Shown: positions 21,452 through 32,065 of the stretch, one piece after another | Numbering within the stretch: the stretch's first letter is position 1 | Layout of the letters: the number at the start of each line of letters is the position of its first letter | From: Manduca sexta | Lineage: Eukaryota; Arthropoda; Insecta; Lepidoptera; Sphingidae | Assembly (NCBI RefSeq): GCF_014839805.1 | Contig: NC_051140.1 | Coordinates: forward strand, 7,399,826-7,463,825 | Reading direction: 5' to 3' | DNA length: 64,000 nucleotides | Made by a program: the position numbers and the translations under genes | Notes under the pieces: model-generated | Databases searched by the model: none | The model's input: only the letters and a program-made list of their open reading frames with translations | Told to the model about the DNA's origin: nothing

Positions 21452-21670
21452 TCTTACTAATAATAAAATTAATGCTAATTAATGAAAATGTTTGGATGTA
21501 AAGGAATTCACGGTCCTGGATTATATAGGCTGTATTTAATCTGAAAATTTGCTCACAAGAGAAATATTTGAAGTATTAAACTGTTTTTTTTATTTTGTCG
21601 TTTCAGTAATTTACAGATGTATGAAGCGGGAAAGGCTATTCACGCGGGTGAAGTCACGTGCAATATCTAG
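21452..21670 (+). mobile_element. Short Helitron, family F
   Basis: A|TC at 21451/21452 (TCTTACTAATAATAAAATTA) to CTAG|T at 21670/21671, with a subterminal hairpin-like cacgcgggtgaagtcacgtg. 219 bp, non-autonomous. Starts 2 bp after the SINE's second target duplication. Confidence 0.7.
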
Positions 21671-22189
21671 TATTAATTTGTTTTCATTCATTCTTTCTGC
21701 AGTATACTTAATTTAATTTATGATATTGCGCAAATGCTGTTTCGAAGGCAGCAAGGTATGTGGAATAAGAATACTATCTTCAATTGATATTTTAAATGAT
21801 ATAAAAGGTTTTCTTGAATTAAGGGTTCGTCCACAGAACACATTATGTTTTACTGGTTTACTACATTACTATAATAAATATCTTATTACTTATTTACTAG
21901 TTGGTAAATACGGGGTGTTTTTCTCGCTAGCTGCAATTTTTCTTACATAATAATAAATATCTTTAGAAATATCAAGATACCATAGTCGATACTCTATTTT
22001 CAGCGAATGTAGCTTATATCTGATAGATTTGGACTATCATAGGCTGATATAGCGGCATAGACAATCCGTGAAATTAGGAGAGGTTTATTCGTTTTTGAGA
22101 AGTGTCGTTTGATTACTAAATGAATGGGTTCTGTATCCGTATTCTATATTAACTAGTATATTGTATTATAGAAGTGTGGTTGCGGTTGC

Positions 22190-22320
22190 ATGCACTTGCG
22201 TACCCCGCAACCTTCGATATTAGGGAGCGAGAGTCGAATGGAGGGTTTTTATCGGTAGGACGTTTTATACCGGCGAGTCCGACAGAAATCTGTAGACGGA
22301 TTTCTCCGTGTTATAAAAAA
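22190..22320 (+). repeat. Probable retroposon 3' end with A tail
   Basis: A GC-rich block (accccgcaaccttcgatatt, accggcgagtccgacagaaa) with a small hairpin agaaatc...gatttct and a terminal ttataaaaaaaaa. The polarity and A tail suggest a LINE or SINE 3' end. No second copy is in the window to confirm it. Confidence 0.35.
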
Positions 22321-22374
22321 AAATGTGTATTCTAGCGTCGCCTCGCCGTCCAGCTCCATCCGCTTTGGCGAAAT

Positions 22375-22450
22375 CATTATGGACCACTATGGTGCGGTTT
22401 ACACCATGAGAACGGTTGCAGCTATCCGGGCGGATACAAATATTCTACCA
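22375..22450 (-). repeat. LINE 3'-end, family C, 5' fragment
   Basis: Minus strand: ctagtggtagaatatttgta, tccgcccggatagctgcaac and the ccatagtggtcc motif. Only the first part of the family unit is present. Confidence 0.5.
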
Positions 22451-22837
22451 CTAGTTTTAATAAGTATTAATAACATGTGCTCAAAAATTTAAGAGCAAAA
22501 TCCTTCTCAACCTGAGCAATAAAATTAATCACTAGATATAACTTATGCTAGTGTTATCAAACTAAAAATCCATTTCCACGAAGATCCGTATCGTTTTATT
22601 GACCTATGCAGTAATTGTTTAGGCAGCCATCACCCAGTTTCGACCGGATATGCGTTGTAATTTGCGGATAGGATGTAACGGGTATAACATCCTGATGCGG
22701 ATGCGACTGTGCGTTTTTTATGTTTTAATCAGTTTTCACGAGTTATTCTTTTTATGATTAAACACTACGCGCTCGCATTACTTATTTTAATAGATATTAT
22801 TTTATCTTTATGGTTTTATACACTGCCTGTCTCGCTT

Positions 22838-22995
22838 GCGTAATTGTTGTAAGACTGCAGCGTTGAGGTTTCGGGTTCGATCCCGGTAGGGAGAACTGAT
22901 ATTGGGTTTTTTATTCAGTATCAGCCCGGAGTCTAGAAGTTGTGCCAGGTATGGTGATAGGCTCACCTCCTATGACATTATGGTTGGTTGGTATG
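22838..22995 (+). repeat. SINE D, 3'-shortened
   Basis: Head remnant gcgtaattgttgtaagactg, B box cgggttcgatcccgg, body agtatcagcccggagtctag and ggtgataggctcacctccta. Ends before the usual (GT)n tail. Confidence 0.65.
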
Positions 22996-23002
22996 GTTAA
23001 TT

Positions 23003-23150
23003 ATTTTGTCTTCCGCTTTGCTATGGATGGATGTGGACAATTAATATTTCTAACTCCCTATCTTTCTATTGATTTATTTCGTTGCGGGATAATGACAAAT
23101 AAGTGCTTCTGAGACTCGCCGAGCTTCACTGCTCGGCATTCTCTATCCCT
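23003..23150 (+). repeat. LINE 3'UTR, family G
   Basis: Matches the 3' flank of the LINE ORF2 fragment at 57776-58336 read on its coding strand: cttccgctttgctatg, ccctatctttctattgattt, tttcgttgcgggataatgac and gagactcgccgagcttcact. No coding part here. Confidence 0.6.
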
Positions 23151-23309
23151 CACGTTATTTTAACAGTGCGTAACAAGCACGTAACACAATGCGTCATGTT
23201 TAGGACTATAGAAATTTGGCTTACACGCACATTTCTCGAAGACATGACCGCGTAACGCGTTTACACTATCATACAGAATAAGGCCCCTGAATTATATTCT
23301 ATCTCACTT

Positions 23310-23552
23310 CTCGGTACGGGCCTTTACTACGGAGAGTCTATTGTGGGTTGGCAGACTTCATATACCTTCGAATTTTTTATGGGGAACTTGGTACGTAAGC
23401 AGATTTCCTTCTTCGTTATAGCAAAGCGATAATTCACAAAGAAGACATACATAACTTTTTAGAAGAGTCCTAGGTACATGCCTTTAGGTTTTGCACCTAC
23501 GGAGCTTCGTCTCGGCAGACCGTTCAACTCCCAACTAGGCCATCGCCGATAT
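23310..23552 (-). repeat. SINE A copy, old and diverged
   Basis: Minus strand keeps cggcgatggcctagttggga (A box), ctgccgagacgaagctccgt, and cttcttcgtt/ttcgaaggtatatgaagt body marks, but the tail is degraded. Confidence 0.65.
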
Positions 23553-24964
23553 ATGCTATGCTTATGACGCGGGAAATCGTATTAAACGTGATCATATTAA
23601 GCGGGTCTTACGGCAGATTATTTCGAAAAAATTACACAGTTGGGTGCCATATTAAAATGCTTTGGTAATGATGGATGACTTTTGCAAAACTAAATTGTGT
23701 AATGCCGAACATTGCAAATAATTTGTGTTATAATTTTATTAATTTGGTACATACTAAATATTCGTAGAGTCAGAAATTATTTCTTGTTTATTATAAATAT
23801 TATTTTTAAATGTTAATGAGATAAATTATACGAACGCATTAGATGAAACGTTAATGCTTTTATAACATTTGTTACCTATTTATAAAGTGCTATTTTTATG
23901 TATAAGACGCTAATTGGAAATAGGAAGCTCGCAAGATGTTTTTGTAGATGTGGAATTTTACTATAACTAATAGTGTCTATTAGAGCATGAAATGATTTGT
24001 TCATAACAACACAATATAAAAAAAACGATATTTGTATTGACTTTGTGCTGTGTGCTGTGCAGCGCTAAAATATTAATCGTCGTTTAACCAAACTTTTAAA
24101 GTATGCAGCGCTAAAGCGCTTTATAGAGAATGTAAGTAAAATGGAATCCAAAATGTTACTATTATAACCTATTTATTCACTTGAACAAAAAATAATTTTA
24201 CTTGCTTAAATATATTTTTATGTAGCCGATAGCCTAGTTGGGTGTGGAATGGACTGCAGAGACGAATGTCCGCAGGTTCAAATCCCAAGGGCACACACAT
24301 CTGACTTTTCTAAAAAATTATGTGTGTATTTTTTGTGAATTATCGCTTGCTTTAACGGTGAAGGAAAACATCGTGAGGAAACCTGCATACCTGAGAAATT
24401 CTCTATAGGAATTTTTGAGGGTGTCTGAAGTTTACCAATCCGCACTACGTCAGCGTGGTGGACTAAGGCCTTAATCCCTTTCAGTAGTAGAGGAGGCCCG
24501 TGCCCAACAGTGGGACAGTATAAAATACAGGGCTGATATTATTATTATATTATAACTATATGTTTTATTCACATCCAGGTTTACACCTAGATTCGGGTAT
24601 CTATATTACGAGCGCTTCTCCGTACATAAGCACACGCTGCCAATGTTGAAACCGTACTAAAGTCAGGTGTACGGATTGCAGTACAGTTGAATCAAACACA
24701 GTTAGTGTTCGGAACGCCAGATCTAGTACGTAGTGTAATGTAACGATGCTCAATCTACATTTTAATTAAAGTTAATATCATTTTCATATTTGTACCGTTT
24801 GTGTGCATTACAATACGTAATACATTAGTTATGTCTTTTGATTTAGAAAATAACTTTTGACTCTAAGTGACAATTTGAATCACTGGCAAAACGCTTTCCT
24901 AGCATCAATTACGATAATTTGTTCTGATGTTCAAAAATATACTCACATGCGATTTCCGAAAGGT
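23553..24964. other. Spacers around the SINE at 24.2 kb
   Basis: 23553-24223 is AT-rich without features. 24553-24964 would be the 3' region of the minus-strand terminal exon. A minus-strand AATAAA occurs at about 24562, and a donor-like GTGAGTAT lies just 3' of the stop at about 24941-24946. Confidence 0.35.
24224..24552 (+). repeat. SINE A copy
   Basis: gccgatagcctagttgggtg head with intact A box, B-box-like ggttcaaatccc, close to consensus throughout, tail atacagggctgatattatta. No clear target duplication. Confidence 0.8.
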
Positions 24965-25142
24965 TCAAAACGGCGCAACCCGGTGCTGTTGGTAGAACTC
25001 ATACTCTTCATCTTCAGTGAGCGCACATTCCTCGAAGCACCAAAGTCCGGCGATCGCCAGCAGCACCGTGTAGCAACTGTAGTAGACCAAGTATACCAGA
25101 ATACTGAACCACATCGCGTTCGTCTTTCGAATGGGCCGAATG
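24965..25142 (-). CDS. Candidate terminal coding exon: small single-pass membrane protein
   Basis: Minus strand. A pyrimidine-rich acceptor (aatttttttcag, AG at 25143-25144) precedes an exon whose open frame uses mostly G/C third positions, unlike the surrounding DNA. After one base finishing a split codon it reads IRPIRKTNA, then a hydrophobic segment MWFSILVYLVYYSCYTVLLA continuing into IAGLWCF, then an acidic stretch (ALTEDEEYEFY) and the end QQHRVAPF-stop at 24965-24967. Basic residues before and acidic after the segment suggest N-terminus in the cytosol. The other two frames are Arg/Cys/Ser-rich or interrupted. Its phase fits the start-codon exon at 42383-42408. I do not recognise the protein. 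It could equally be the last exon of a longer protein. Confidence 0.45.
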
Positions 25143-25192
25143 CTGAAAAAAATTGTTAATTTATGTGGTGAAATTTTAATTGCTGGCTTTTA

Positions 25193-25502
25193 CTGGTGGT
25201 AGGTCTCTCATATTTAAGAGTCCGCCTGGGTATGTATGAACCACCGCAATGTCTATTTCTGCCGCCAAGCGGCAATGTGTAGTCACTATTGTGTTCCGGT
25301 TTGAAGGACATTGTAGCCAGTGCAACTATATGACATAATGAGACTTAACATCTCATGTCTCAGGATGTCGAGCGCAGTGGAATACAAAGAATACTTTGTG
25401 ATTCAAGGTGTTGAATAGTGATTATACTGTTCATGGGCGGTCGTATCGCTTACCATCAGGCAAACGGCAAACTCGTCTCGTCATTCATCTTTAAAAAAAA
25501 AA
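25193..25502 (+). repeat. LINE 3'-end, family B
   Basis: ttttactggtggtaggtctc start, ccgcctgggtatgtatgaac (4-bp change), tctgccgccaagcggcaatg, tgttcatgggcggtcgtatc, cgcttaccatcaggcaaacg, poly-A. Confidence 0.7.
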
Positions 25503-25677
25503 TGCTTATTCAAATTAATAGAACTTGTTATTCATACAAAGCCTTAACTCTTTTTATAAGATTTTATTTAACATGATATGTCTGTCTTTAATATGTACGT
25601 TCGGGTCAAATCTTGTGAATGAATTCTAAACTATTATCACGGGTTCATTTCCTAGTGTATAAATTCAATGGTATTGC

Positions 25678-25932
25678 TTATGAATTTAAATTAATGTAAA
25701 TCTTCAGAAATTGATAACAACGGTCTGCAGGATGGCTGAAATTTTCCGTAAGATCAGGTATTGTAGGAATAAGCAAATAATTGAATAGACTTGTCGGCAA
25801 AATTGCATTGTACACGTATTTTGCAACCGCTGGGAAATAACCCAGAATCGATGTTGAAGATAAATATGCATTAATAGTCTTGTTTGTGACAAGATCGACA
25901 AATGATGGGCGGCTAATTTTCTTATTACGCAT
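25678..25932 (-). CDS. Unidentified ORF, 84 codons
   Basis: Minus-strand frame with protein-like composition (for example SRPSFVDLVTNKTINAYLSS, ILGYFPAVAKYVYNAILPTS, DLTENFSHPADRCYQFL). No motif I can name, no clear acceptor or donor, and AT-rich codons. It may be an old transposon or gene remnant. A 94-codon ORF in another frame of the same strand (25704-25988) overlaps it and looks like a shadow. Confidence 0.2.
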   Translation of the reverse strand: MRNKKISRPSFVDLVTNKTINAYLSSTSILGYFPAVAKYVYNAILPTSLFNYLLIPTIPDLTENFSHPADRCYQFLKIYINLNS

Positions 25933-26190
25933 ATAATGCAGATTATTGCGTCAAACTTATTAGGGCGCTGTCGTATTATAAGATACAAAATAGCGTTGAA
26001 GATATATCAATGTCATTCTCAATATATATCTATAGTCATTGTCCTTGTACTAAGTATTAAATAATATATTCTAATAATATTATTTGTTAAGATTATAATG
26101 TTTATCATTTAAGGATGCTGACATTTTTCGGTGAAAAGGTACTATAATGCCCGGTTAAAAAAATGTAAGTTGTCGAAATAAATCACGATT

Positions 26191-26322
26191 ACAGGACGGA
26201 CAGTCCGCCAGTGACCATGAACGCTGCAGTCTTCGAAATGTCAGGAGAAAATTACAATATAAAAAACTGCGATGAAATCCGAACAATAGTTTTATTTCGA
26301 TGTCTAACATTCGTGTAAACAT
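26191..26322 (+). repeat. Foldback family I, right-arm fragment
   Basis: ggacagtccgccagtgacca, gaacgctgcagtcttcgaaa, caggagaaaattacaatata, atgaaatccgaacaatagtt and tttcgatgtctaacattcgt follow family I order. Confidence 0.65.
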
Positions 26323-26335
26323 AAAAATGTAAGTC

Positions 26336-28164
26336 AGGTTTATCAATGCGAATACAGGGAAAATCTTTGAAGATGTTCAGGCTTTTCAAATTAAGAGAAA
26401 CACAGGAGTGACGATACGAAAATATTACTAGTGTTTTTCTAATTCAAGTAAAATTTGCAAGAAATATAAGCTAAAAGAACAATGAAAAGAAATGACGGTA
26501 AAAAAAAAACATATTAGTGCGTGCAGTCGAGACAGTATTCTATAGCTTTTAGTGCAACTGCATTTGATTTTAGCGTTTGTCTAATTATACACAAACGGGA
26601 CATTAACAATGAATGGAAAAAACTATGACCATCATTATTGTAATCTACTGGCGATTTAGTATGAATAAGGTCCGTAGGAAATGTCATGCAAAGTAATATA
26701 TAATATATTTTTCTACAATATTTTTTACAAACCTAATACTACTATTCGGTTTAAAATAATAAGATAAGATGTCGTATTTGTGAGGCTAATGAGATTTTTC
26801 AAAAGAGATGAATATTAACTCCTATAGACACATTACCTCCTACCGATTCCAAAATACGAAGGCATAGAACGTAGAAGCACAAACTTAGCTGGTCGTTAGT
26901 TACCTTTTTGGAACAGGTATGGCTCGTATGAAGACTGCTGAGAACTATCAGTCAGTGGAACCCAAAACGCCGCACCGAGACTTCATCAAGTTCTTTAACA
27001 AGGGTAGCTTCGTATAGACATATTACATTTTAATTCTGCTAAAAATACGCCTAAAAAGTTTGACCGCAGGGACTATGTTTAAAAGGTTTTACACATTTGT
27101 CGCATTTATGTTCAAAAATATGTTGGCGACAAGTATCTTATGCGGCAATGAAGAGCAATACGCAAAAATATGTTTTTTTATATTTTTACTTGCCTTAATT
27201 GGATCCTCCGGTATTTTGTATGTTAGGGTTGGTTTAAATTATTCAACATACAAAGTAATTGGCAACATACATAAGTATTCAAAATGATGATTTAGGATAC
27301 CTGTAAACCGTTTTCCAACATAACGTAATTGAAAGTAAAGAAAAGATTTAATTCATCAAAAAGAATGAAGAAAATTTATCATACAAGGAAGTCTGAATCG
27401 TACTAATGATTTTAAATAATTCTTTTGCCCCTAATGTTAAAAATATATACATATTTATGACGACCGGAACGTTAATATTCTTTGTCAGTTCAATAATAAA
27501 CGAGGTTTTACAAAGAATAAAAAAGTCATACATAAAAATGTTATAAGCGAATAAGAGCTATTTTTTGTTAGTTTTATAATCAATAATGTATTATATATTA
27601 CAATCATCGAAAGATCAAATACTTACCGCTAATTAAATTACCATTATATGTTCATATAAAAAATATCGAACGCTGAACTTGCTTGCATAATGTGTTTGAT
27701 TTCAGAGATCAGTTGGTTATTTACATGTAATAAATACATGTAGGTAGCTTAAAAATATAAAGATATTTCGAAAGTTGTAATGCTAATTAAATTAATAGCC
27801 ATTTTTTAGAAAAATTAAGTCTTTGTTTGAAAGCCGCAAAAATACATAAATTATAAATAATTATATAATTTAAGTAATTGCGCAAATCGTTTAAGTCCAT
27901 GTATCTATAGAACCCTATTCTACAGTTATTTCACTTTAATTGAGTTGTTTTGTTATTTTTTACTGCATTACGCAGATGGGAGCATTGCTCGCTCAGTAAT
28001 ATCAATGAGTACGTACAAAAAACGCAATTTGTTCTGGGAATTCCTTCATTCGTCTCCCATCATTATTAACAGAATCATATTTTTTTTAACAATACTTTGG
28101 GTTTTATGTAATAGCTATATGAAATAAAAAATGTGTAGGATATAAAAAAAAGTTAATTTGTTAA
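26336..28164. other. AT-rich spacer, nothing recognised
   Basis: About 1.8 kb. ORFs at 27060-27287 and 27348-27533 are low-complexity or hydrophobic AT-driven frames without motifs. Confidence 0.5.
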
Positions 28165-28169
28165 TGTAA

Positions 28170-28813
28170 GGCGCGGGCCACACAGAAAAGACGTAGGGCG
28201 CAGTCGTGTCACGGACGGGGCGCCGCGCCGTCGTAATTTTTAAAAACATATAGAAAAGTCGTAGCACGGAGTTGACGCTGGGCGCTGCGAGAGATGACCG
28301 TTTCCATTCAGCTATCCGATTTTGACACGACAACATGTCTTCTTTCGAAGATGAAGATGGGTTAGCACTGGTGTATCTCGCGTATATACAAAGGTTAATT
28401 GCAATACTATGGTCGATAATAATTATAGAGACCTGGATGATTTTCAATTAAACTACAAAATATAACGTTGAATACATAATTGTCCCGCATATTCACTTAA
28501 TATACAATGATCTTCCTTCTCTAAACACCCGCAACTACTCAAGGTCGCAGGTAGTTTTGTGTGACAGTGACGCGCAGAATACCGCCACTCGCGCTCCACA
28601 CCGACCGCACCCCCGTCCATCGGCGCTCGCGACGATGCCCCGTCCTTTCTGTATGTTTTAGAACAGGGCGCGCGTCATGTCCGCGCCCTGAGTTTTCTGT
28701 ATGTTTTGCATCACGACTTTTCTATACATTTTGTAGGAAAAGGGTCGCGGAAAAGACATATGTCCGCGCCACCGCCGCGTCTTACGACTTTTCTTTCTGT
28801 CCAGCTCATTAGA
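28170..28813. mobile_element. CpG-dense non-autonomous DNA element, possibly PIF/Harbinger-like
   Basis: A 640-bp island of CpG-rich DNA in AT-rich surroundings. The ends are loosely inverted: left gaaaagacgtagggcgcagt, and the right end read in reverse gaaaagtcgtaagacgcggc. The motif acgacttttct with atgttttt recurs internally in both orientations. A short ORF at 28335-28451 begins MSSFEDEDGLALVYLAYIQR, an acidic start that to my recollection resembles HARBI1-like transposases. A 3-bp target duplication could not be confirmed (TAA on the left, TTA on the right). Confidence 0.4.
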
Positions 28814-28900
28814 AGGGTAAAGTTTAATAAATATAACGCCATTCTTACACTTTTGAATACTGTTTTCTACCTACGTATAAAATGTAAAATGTTCTGTCCC

Positions 28901-29052
28901 CTTAGAATGTTCCAAAAAACGACTCGTAAGTCGATGTCGTTTGATTTTGATGTTTTTGATTGGTCGAGAGGCCTATGCGTCGGTCACGTGTTAATCTCTC
29001 AACCAATCACGACACGGAGTGGTGTCGTGTTATTTTTTTGCCACATTCTAAG
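28901..29052. mobile_element. Short MITE (152 bp)
   Basis: Terminal inverted repeat CTTAGAATGT (28901-28910) and ACATTCTAAG (29043-29052), continuing imperfectly through caaaaaa. An inner inverted pair attggtcgagag / ctctcaaccaat makes a second stem. No coding. The superfamily is undetermined because no target duplication is visible. Confidence 0.6.
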
Positions 29053-30271
29053 CACACAAATCTTTTATTAAATCAGCAAATTATATTATTTTTATAATCA
29101 TCATGTTTTCTTATGTTTAATATGTCTTGCAATTATACAATAAGTACGTATGAGAAATACATTTTATTTGTTTAACTGAACTTCCAGTAAAAATTCAAAT
29201 TTTATGCTGCTTAAAACTGTTTGCCAAAAAGTGTTACTGTTGTGTTTAAGAGTTACTCAATGAAAATACAATAGCCAGTTATTTTCCATGAAAAATAATA
29301 TGTAATTTTTTTAATTATATATAAAATTTAATACGACGAAATTTTAAAGGCCGAAATATCCATGATTATTAATTATTTTTACGTTTTTCTTTCAACTGCG
29401 AGAACTAATCACTAACTAGACGTGAATTTAAATTCTTTACTTGTCAATACTTGTTTAGTTACCCAGATTAAAGGTGAAAATAAATGTATGAAAAATGGAC
29501 CTTAAGCTATAACCTTAATGTGTTATTTAGCAATTAAAATAACAATTTTTTTAATGTTTTAGAATATGCAAAATTACGAAAAGCTATTGAAGTTACGTAT
29601 GTTTTTTTGCATTCCCACAGCAATTAATATTTAAGAACATTATATAAAAACTTCACTTGATGTAATAACGTGTTGGCAAGGCTGATTAAGAATAAAAACT
29701 TTTTAACAAAAAAATTTACCACCTTGAAAAACCATCAAAAAACTCTATTAAATATATTTTTTTTAATTTAAATCTAACATTGTTCTTTTTTCGTATATTT
29801 TTTATTTAAATTTACTCAGCTTAATAAATCATTTTGATTAGGTACAGATTTCAAAATTAGCAACCTGTATGATAATTTTAAATAGTTTCTGCTTAAAATT
29901 AAAATCTCCTTCTCCTATGAAATCGGTTAAAAAGATGCAATACGAGCATAAATTTTAGTGTAATATAATTGTATTAGTTAAAAAATAAGTTAAATAGTGT
30001 ATACTTATTACCAACGTATGAAATGAAACGTTTTTTTCATTCACAGTTGGAGTATAATTTGTACATCGTGTAAAACCACAGGAAGGCATTTTATTTATAA
30101 AATTACAAAAAGTTTGTAAGCCGACTAGCCGCGACAGTGGTTAGAGGTTGACTAAGTGAATGTCGGGCAATTACCTTGCTTTCGTCTTGCCAGTATTGAG
30201 CTCGAACAACGTATCTATGTTATAAAAACTTCTTAGGTTAGGGAACATCAATAGAACGGATCCTATAAGGA
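29053..30271. other. AT-rich spacer
   Basis: Nothing recognised except a tRNA-like hint at 30118-30225 (tggttagagg, and a degraded B box in gagctcgaac), too weak to call. Confidence 0.45.
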
Positions 30272-30580
30272 TTTTTTTTCATTGCTTTGAATGACCACAC
30301 AAATTCACTGTTCGCCTGATAGTAAACGATACGATCGCCTATAAACAGTAGAAACCCCATCGAAAACCTTGAGATACAAAGTATTGTTTGGTATTCCACT
30401 GCGCTCGCCATCCTGAGACATGAGATGTTAAGTCTTATCATAACCAGTAATTACATTGGCTACAATGTCCTTCAAACCAGAACACAATAGTGACTGCACA
30501 CTGCTGCTTGGTGGCAGAAATAGACATTGCGGTGTTGTCTTCCCAGGCGGACTCTTACATATAAGAGACCTACCACCAGT
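30272..30580 (-). repeat. LINE 3'-end, family B
   Basis: Minus strand: ttactggtggtaggtctctt, gagtccgcctgggaagacaa, tctgccaccaagcagcagtg, ttctactgtttataggcgat, gtttactatcaggcgaacag, poly-A (ttttttttc on plus). Confidence 0.7.
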
Positions 30581-30791
30581 AAACAATCAGTTCATTGATA
30601 CTCAGGAATGTGTGAAAACTCCTAATTGTTTCATGAAGAACCTTATTTAATTGTCCCTCTGCACGCTCTAATAAGTATGTAGTTCGTAGATTTGTAATAA
30701 CAACCTAAAGTATATTTGTCGAGACCGGACATTACAATTTCACTACTAATATCTTTGATGCGTAGTAAAGCGCTACACCAATGCTACCCAA

Positions 30792-30881
30792 GAAACACTA
30801 CACTACTAATGTAATATCAGTAATGTAGTGTTTCTCACTCACTACACTACTAATGTAATATTAGTAGTGTAGTGTTTCTCG
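30792..30881. repeat. Two adjacent hairpins from one repeated motif
   Basis: cactacactactaat recurs with its reverse complement. The second hairpin at 30840-30874 has a perfect 15-bp stem with a 5-base loop (gtaat). The first at 30792-30836 has a few mismatches. Both end in gtgtttctc. Confidence 0.8.
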
Positions 30882-31383
30882 GTATTGAGGTAACAGTGTT
30901 TGCTCGATGCCTAATAGTAGGTATCCTTTGCAAACTAGCAATAGTCCGAATAAGTATATCTTTAGTCTAAAATATTTGCACGTTAATAAGTGGGAGATCA
31001 TGATTTTAATTGTACTGCCTATTTATTGTAAACACATTCTAGCAAATAAATCTTCATTTAATTTTATTTCATATGTTAAATTTGCTATTTAAAAAAACTA
31101 AAACAAAAACAAGAGGCTTGGAAGCAGCACCAGGTCAATGTTACTAGATAGAGAACATTCTCGTAGGTTCATTTAGATTTCTGATTAGAAATAGAAAATT
31201 ATATGATATACACTTTTATATCGACGGTTGAAAGGCTAAATGACTTTAAAGACATTTTTTGGCGACAATATGTTTTCATATATATTTTAAATCAAGACTT
31301 CTTTCTATGTTTTTTAACTTAGTTAAAATTGTTCGAAAAAAAGTCGCTCAATCAATTAGCCTTTTAATCGTCGATATAATTTA

Positions 31384-31556
31384 CTAGTTTTTGTACGGAA
31401 TTTTGCCCACGTGTAAGATTTTTTTCGGAATAAAAAGTAGCCGGTGTGATTCCCAGAGTCTCAAATTGTTTTTGAAACACGTTCGGTAGTTTTTGATTTA
31501 TCGAGTTCATACAGACAGGTGCGACAGGGGATTTTGTTTTATAATATGTAAGGATA
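31384..31556 (-). mobile_element. Short Helitron, family F variant 2
   Basis: Minus strand: cttacatattataaaacaaa, cctgtctgtatgaactcgat, tttgagactctgggaatcac, ending CTAG|T at the plus-strand ctag 31384-31387. Confidence 0.6.
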
Positions 31557-31753
31557 CAGTTTGGAATGTGATTATAATATAATGTAGTTTTAATTATTAC
31601 GTACATTCGATAATTGTATAACAAAACCGGAATTTCGTACAAATATTACTCAAAGTTTGCTCGAATCGTTAATATTTTTATTTATTTTTTTCCAAATTAT
31701 TTTACAAGCTATGCTACATTGCTATTTTACATGTTGTTCGCATAGGATGACTT

Positions 31754-31768
31754 GGGGGGGTGGGGGGG
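31754..31768 (+). repeat. G-run, potential G-quadruplex
   Basis: Seven G, one T, seven G. Enough G-tracts for an intramolecular four-tract structure. Isolated in AT-rich DNA. Confidence 0.7.
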
Positions 31769-31934
31769 AGTTTCGGCTTTTTGCTACGTAATTCTAGGTA
31801 ATAGGTATTAGGTAATAGTTACAGCCTTTTTACGGTAAAAAACCGTGCTATCGTTGCCGCCTTTCCCCGGTCTTACAGCACAATGTCGACACTCGGGAGT
31901 ATCTACAAGTTACCTTCAAACCGACACAGATGAC

Positions 31935-32065
31935 CATAGTAATTTTTAGCGTTCCGTACCTTAAAAAGAATCCTTATAGAATTACTTTTTTCCGTCTGTC
32001 TATCAAGACCGTTTTTCTTAGAAACGCGTAGAGCTAACAAGTTGAAAGTTATATTAAATATTCGA
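31935..32065 (-). repeat. Repeat family L fragment
   Basis: Plus strand shows agcgttccgtaccttaaaaa, ccttatagaattactttttt, cgtctgtctatcaagaccgt. The minus strand therefore carries the gacagacgg...taaggattc...ggtacggaacgct phrase also found at 63731-63913. Confidence 0.5.

Larger units (their letters stand above)
21671..22837. other. Spacers without recognised genes, 21.7-22.8 kb
   Basis: 21671-22189 and 22451-22837 show nothing beyond short ORFs. 22190-22320 is listed separately. Confidence 0.4.

Noticed and set aside
24857..25159. 100-codon plus-strand ORF
   Set aside because: It is antisense to the minus-strand frame that has an acceptor, biased third positions and a transmembrane segment.
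30118..30225. tRNA gene or tRNA pseudogene
   Set aside because: A-box-like tggttagagg and a poor B box do not fold into a cloverleaf that I can draw.
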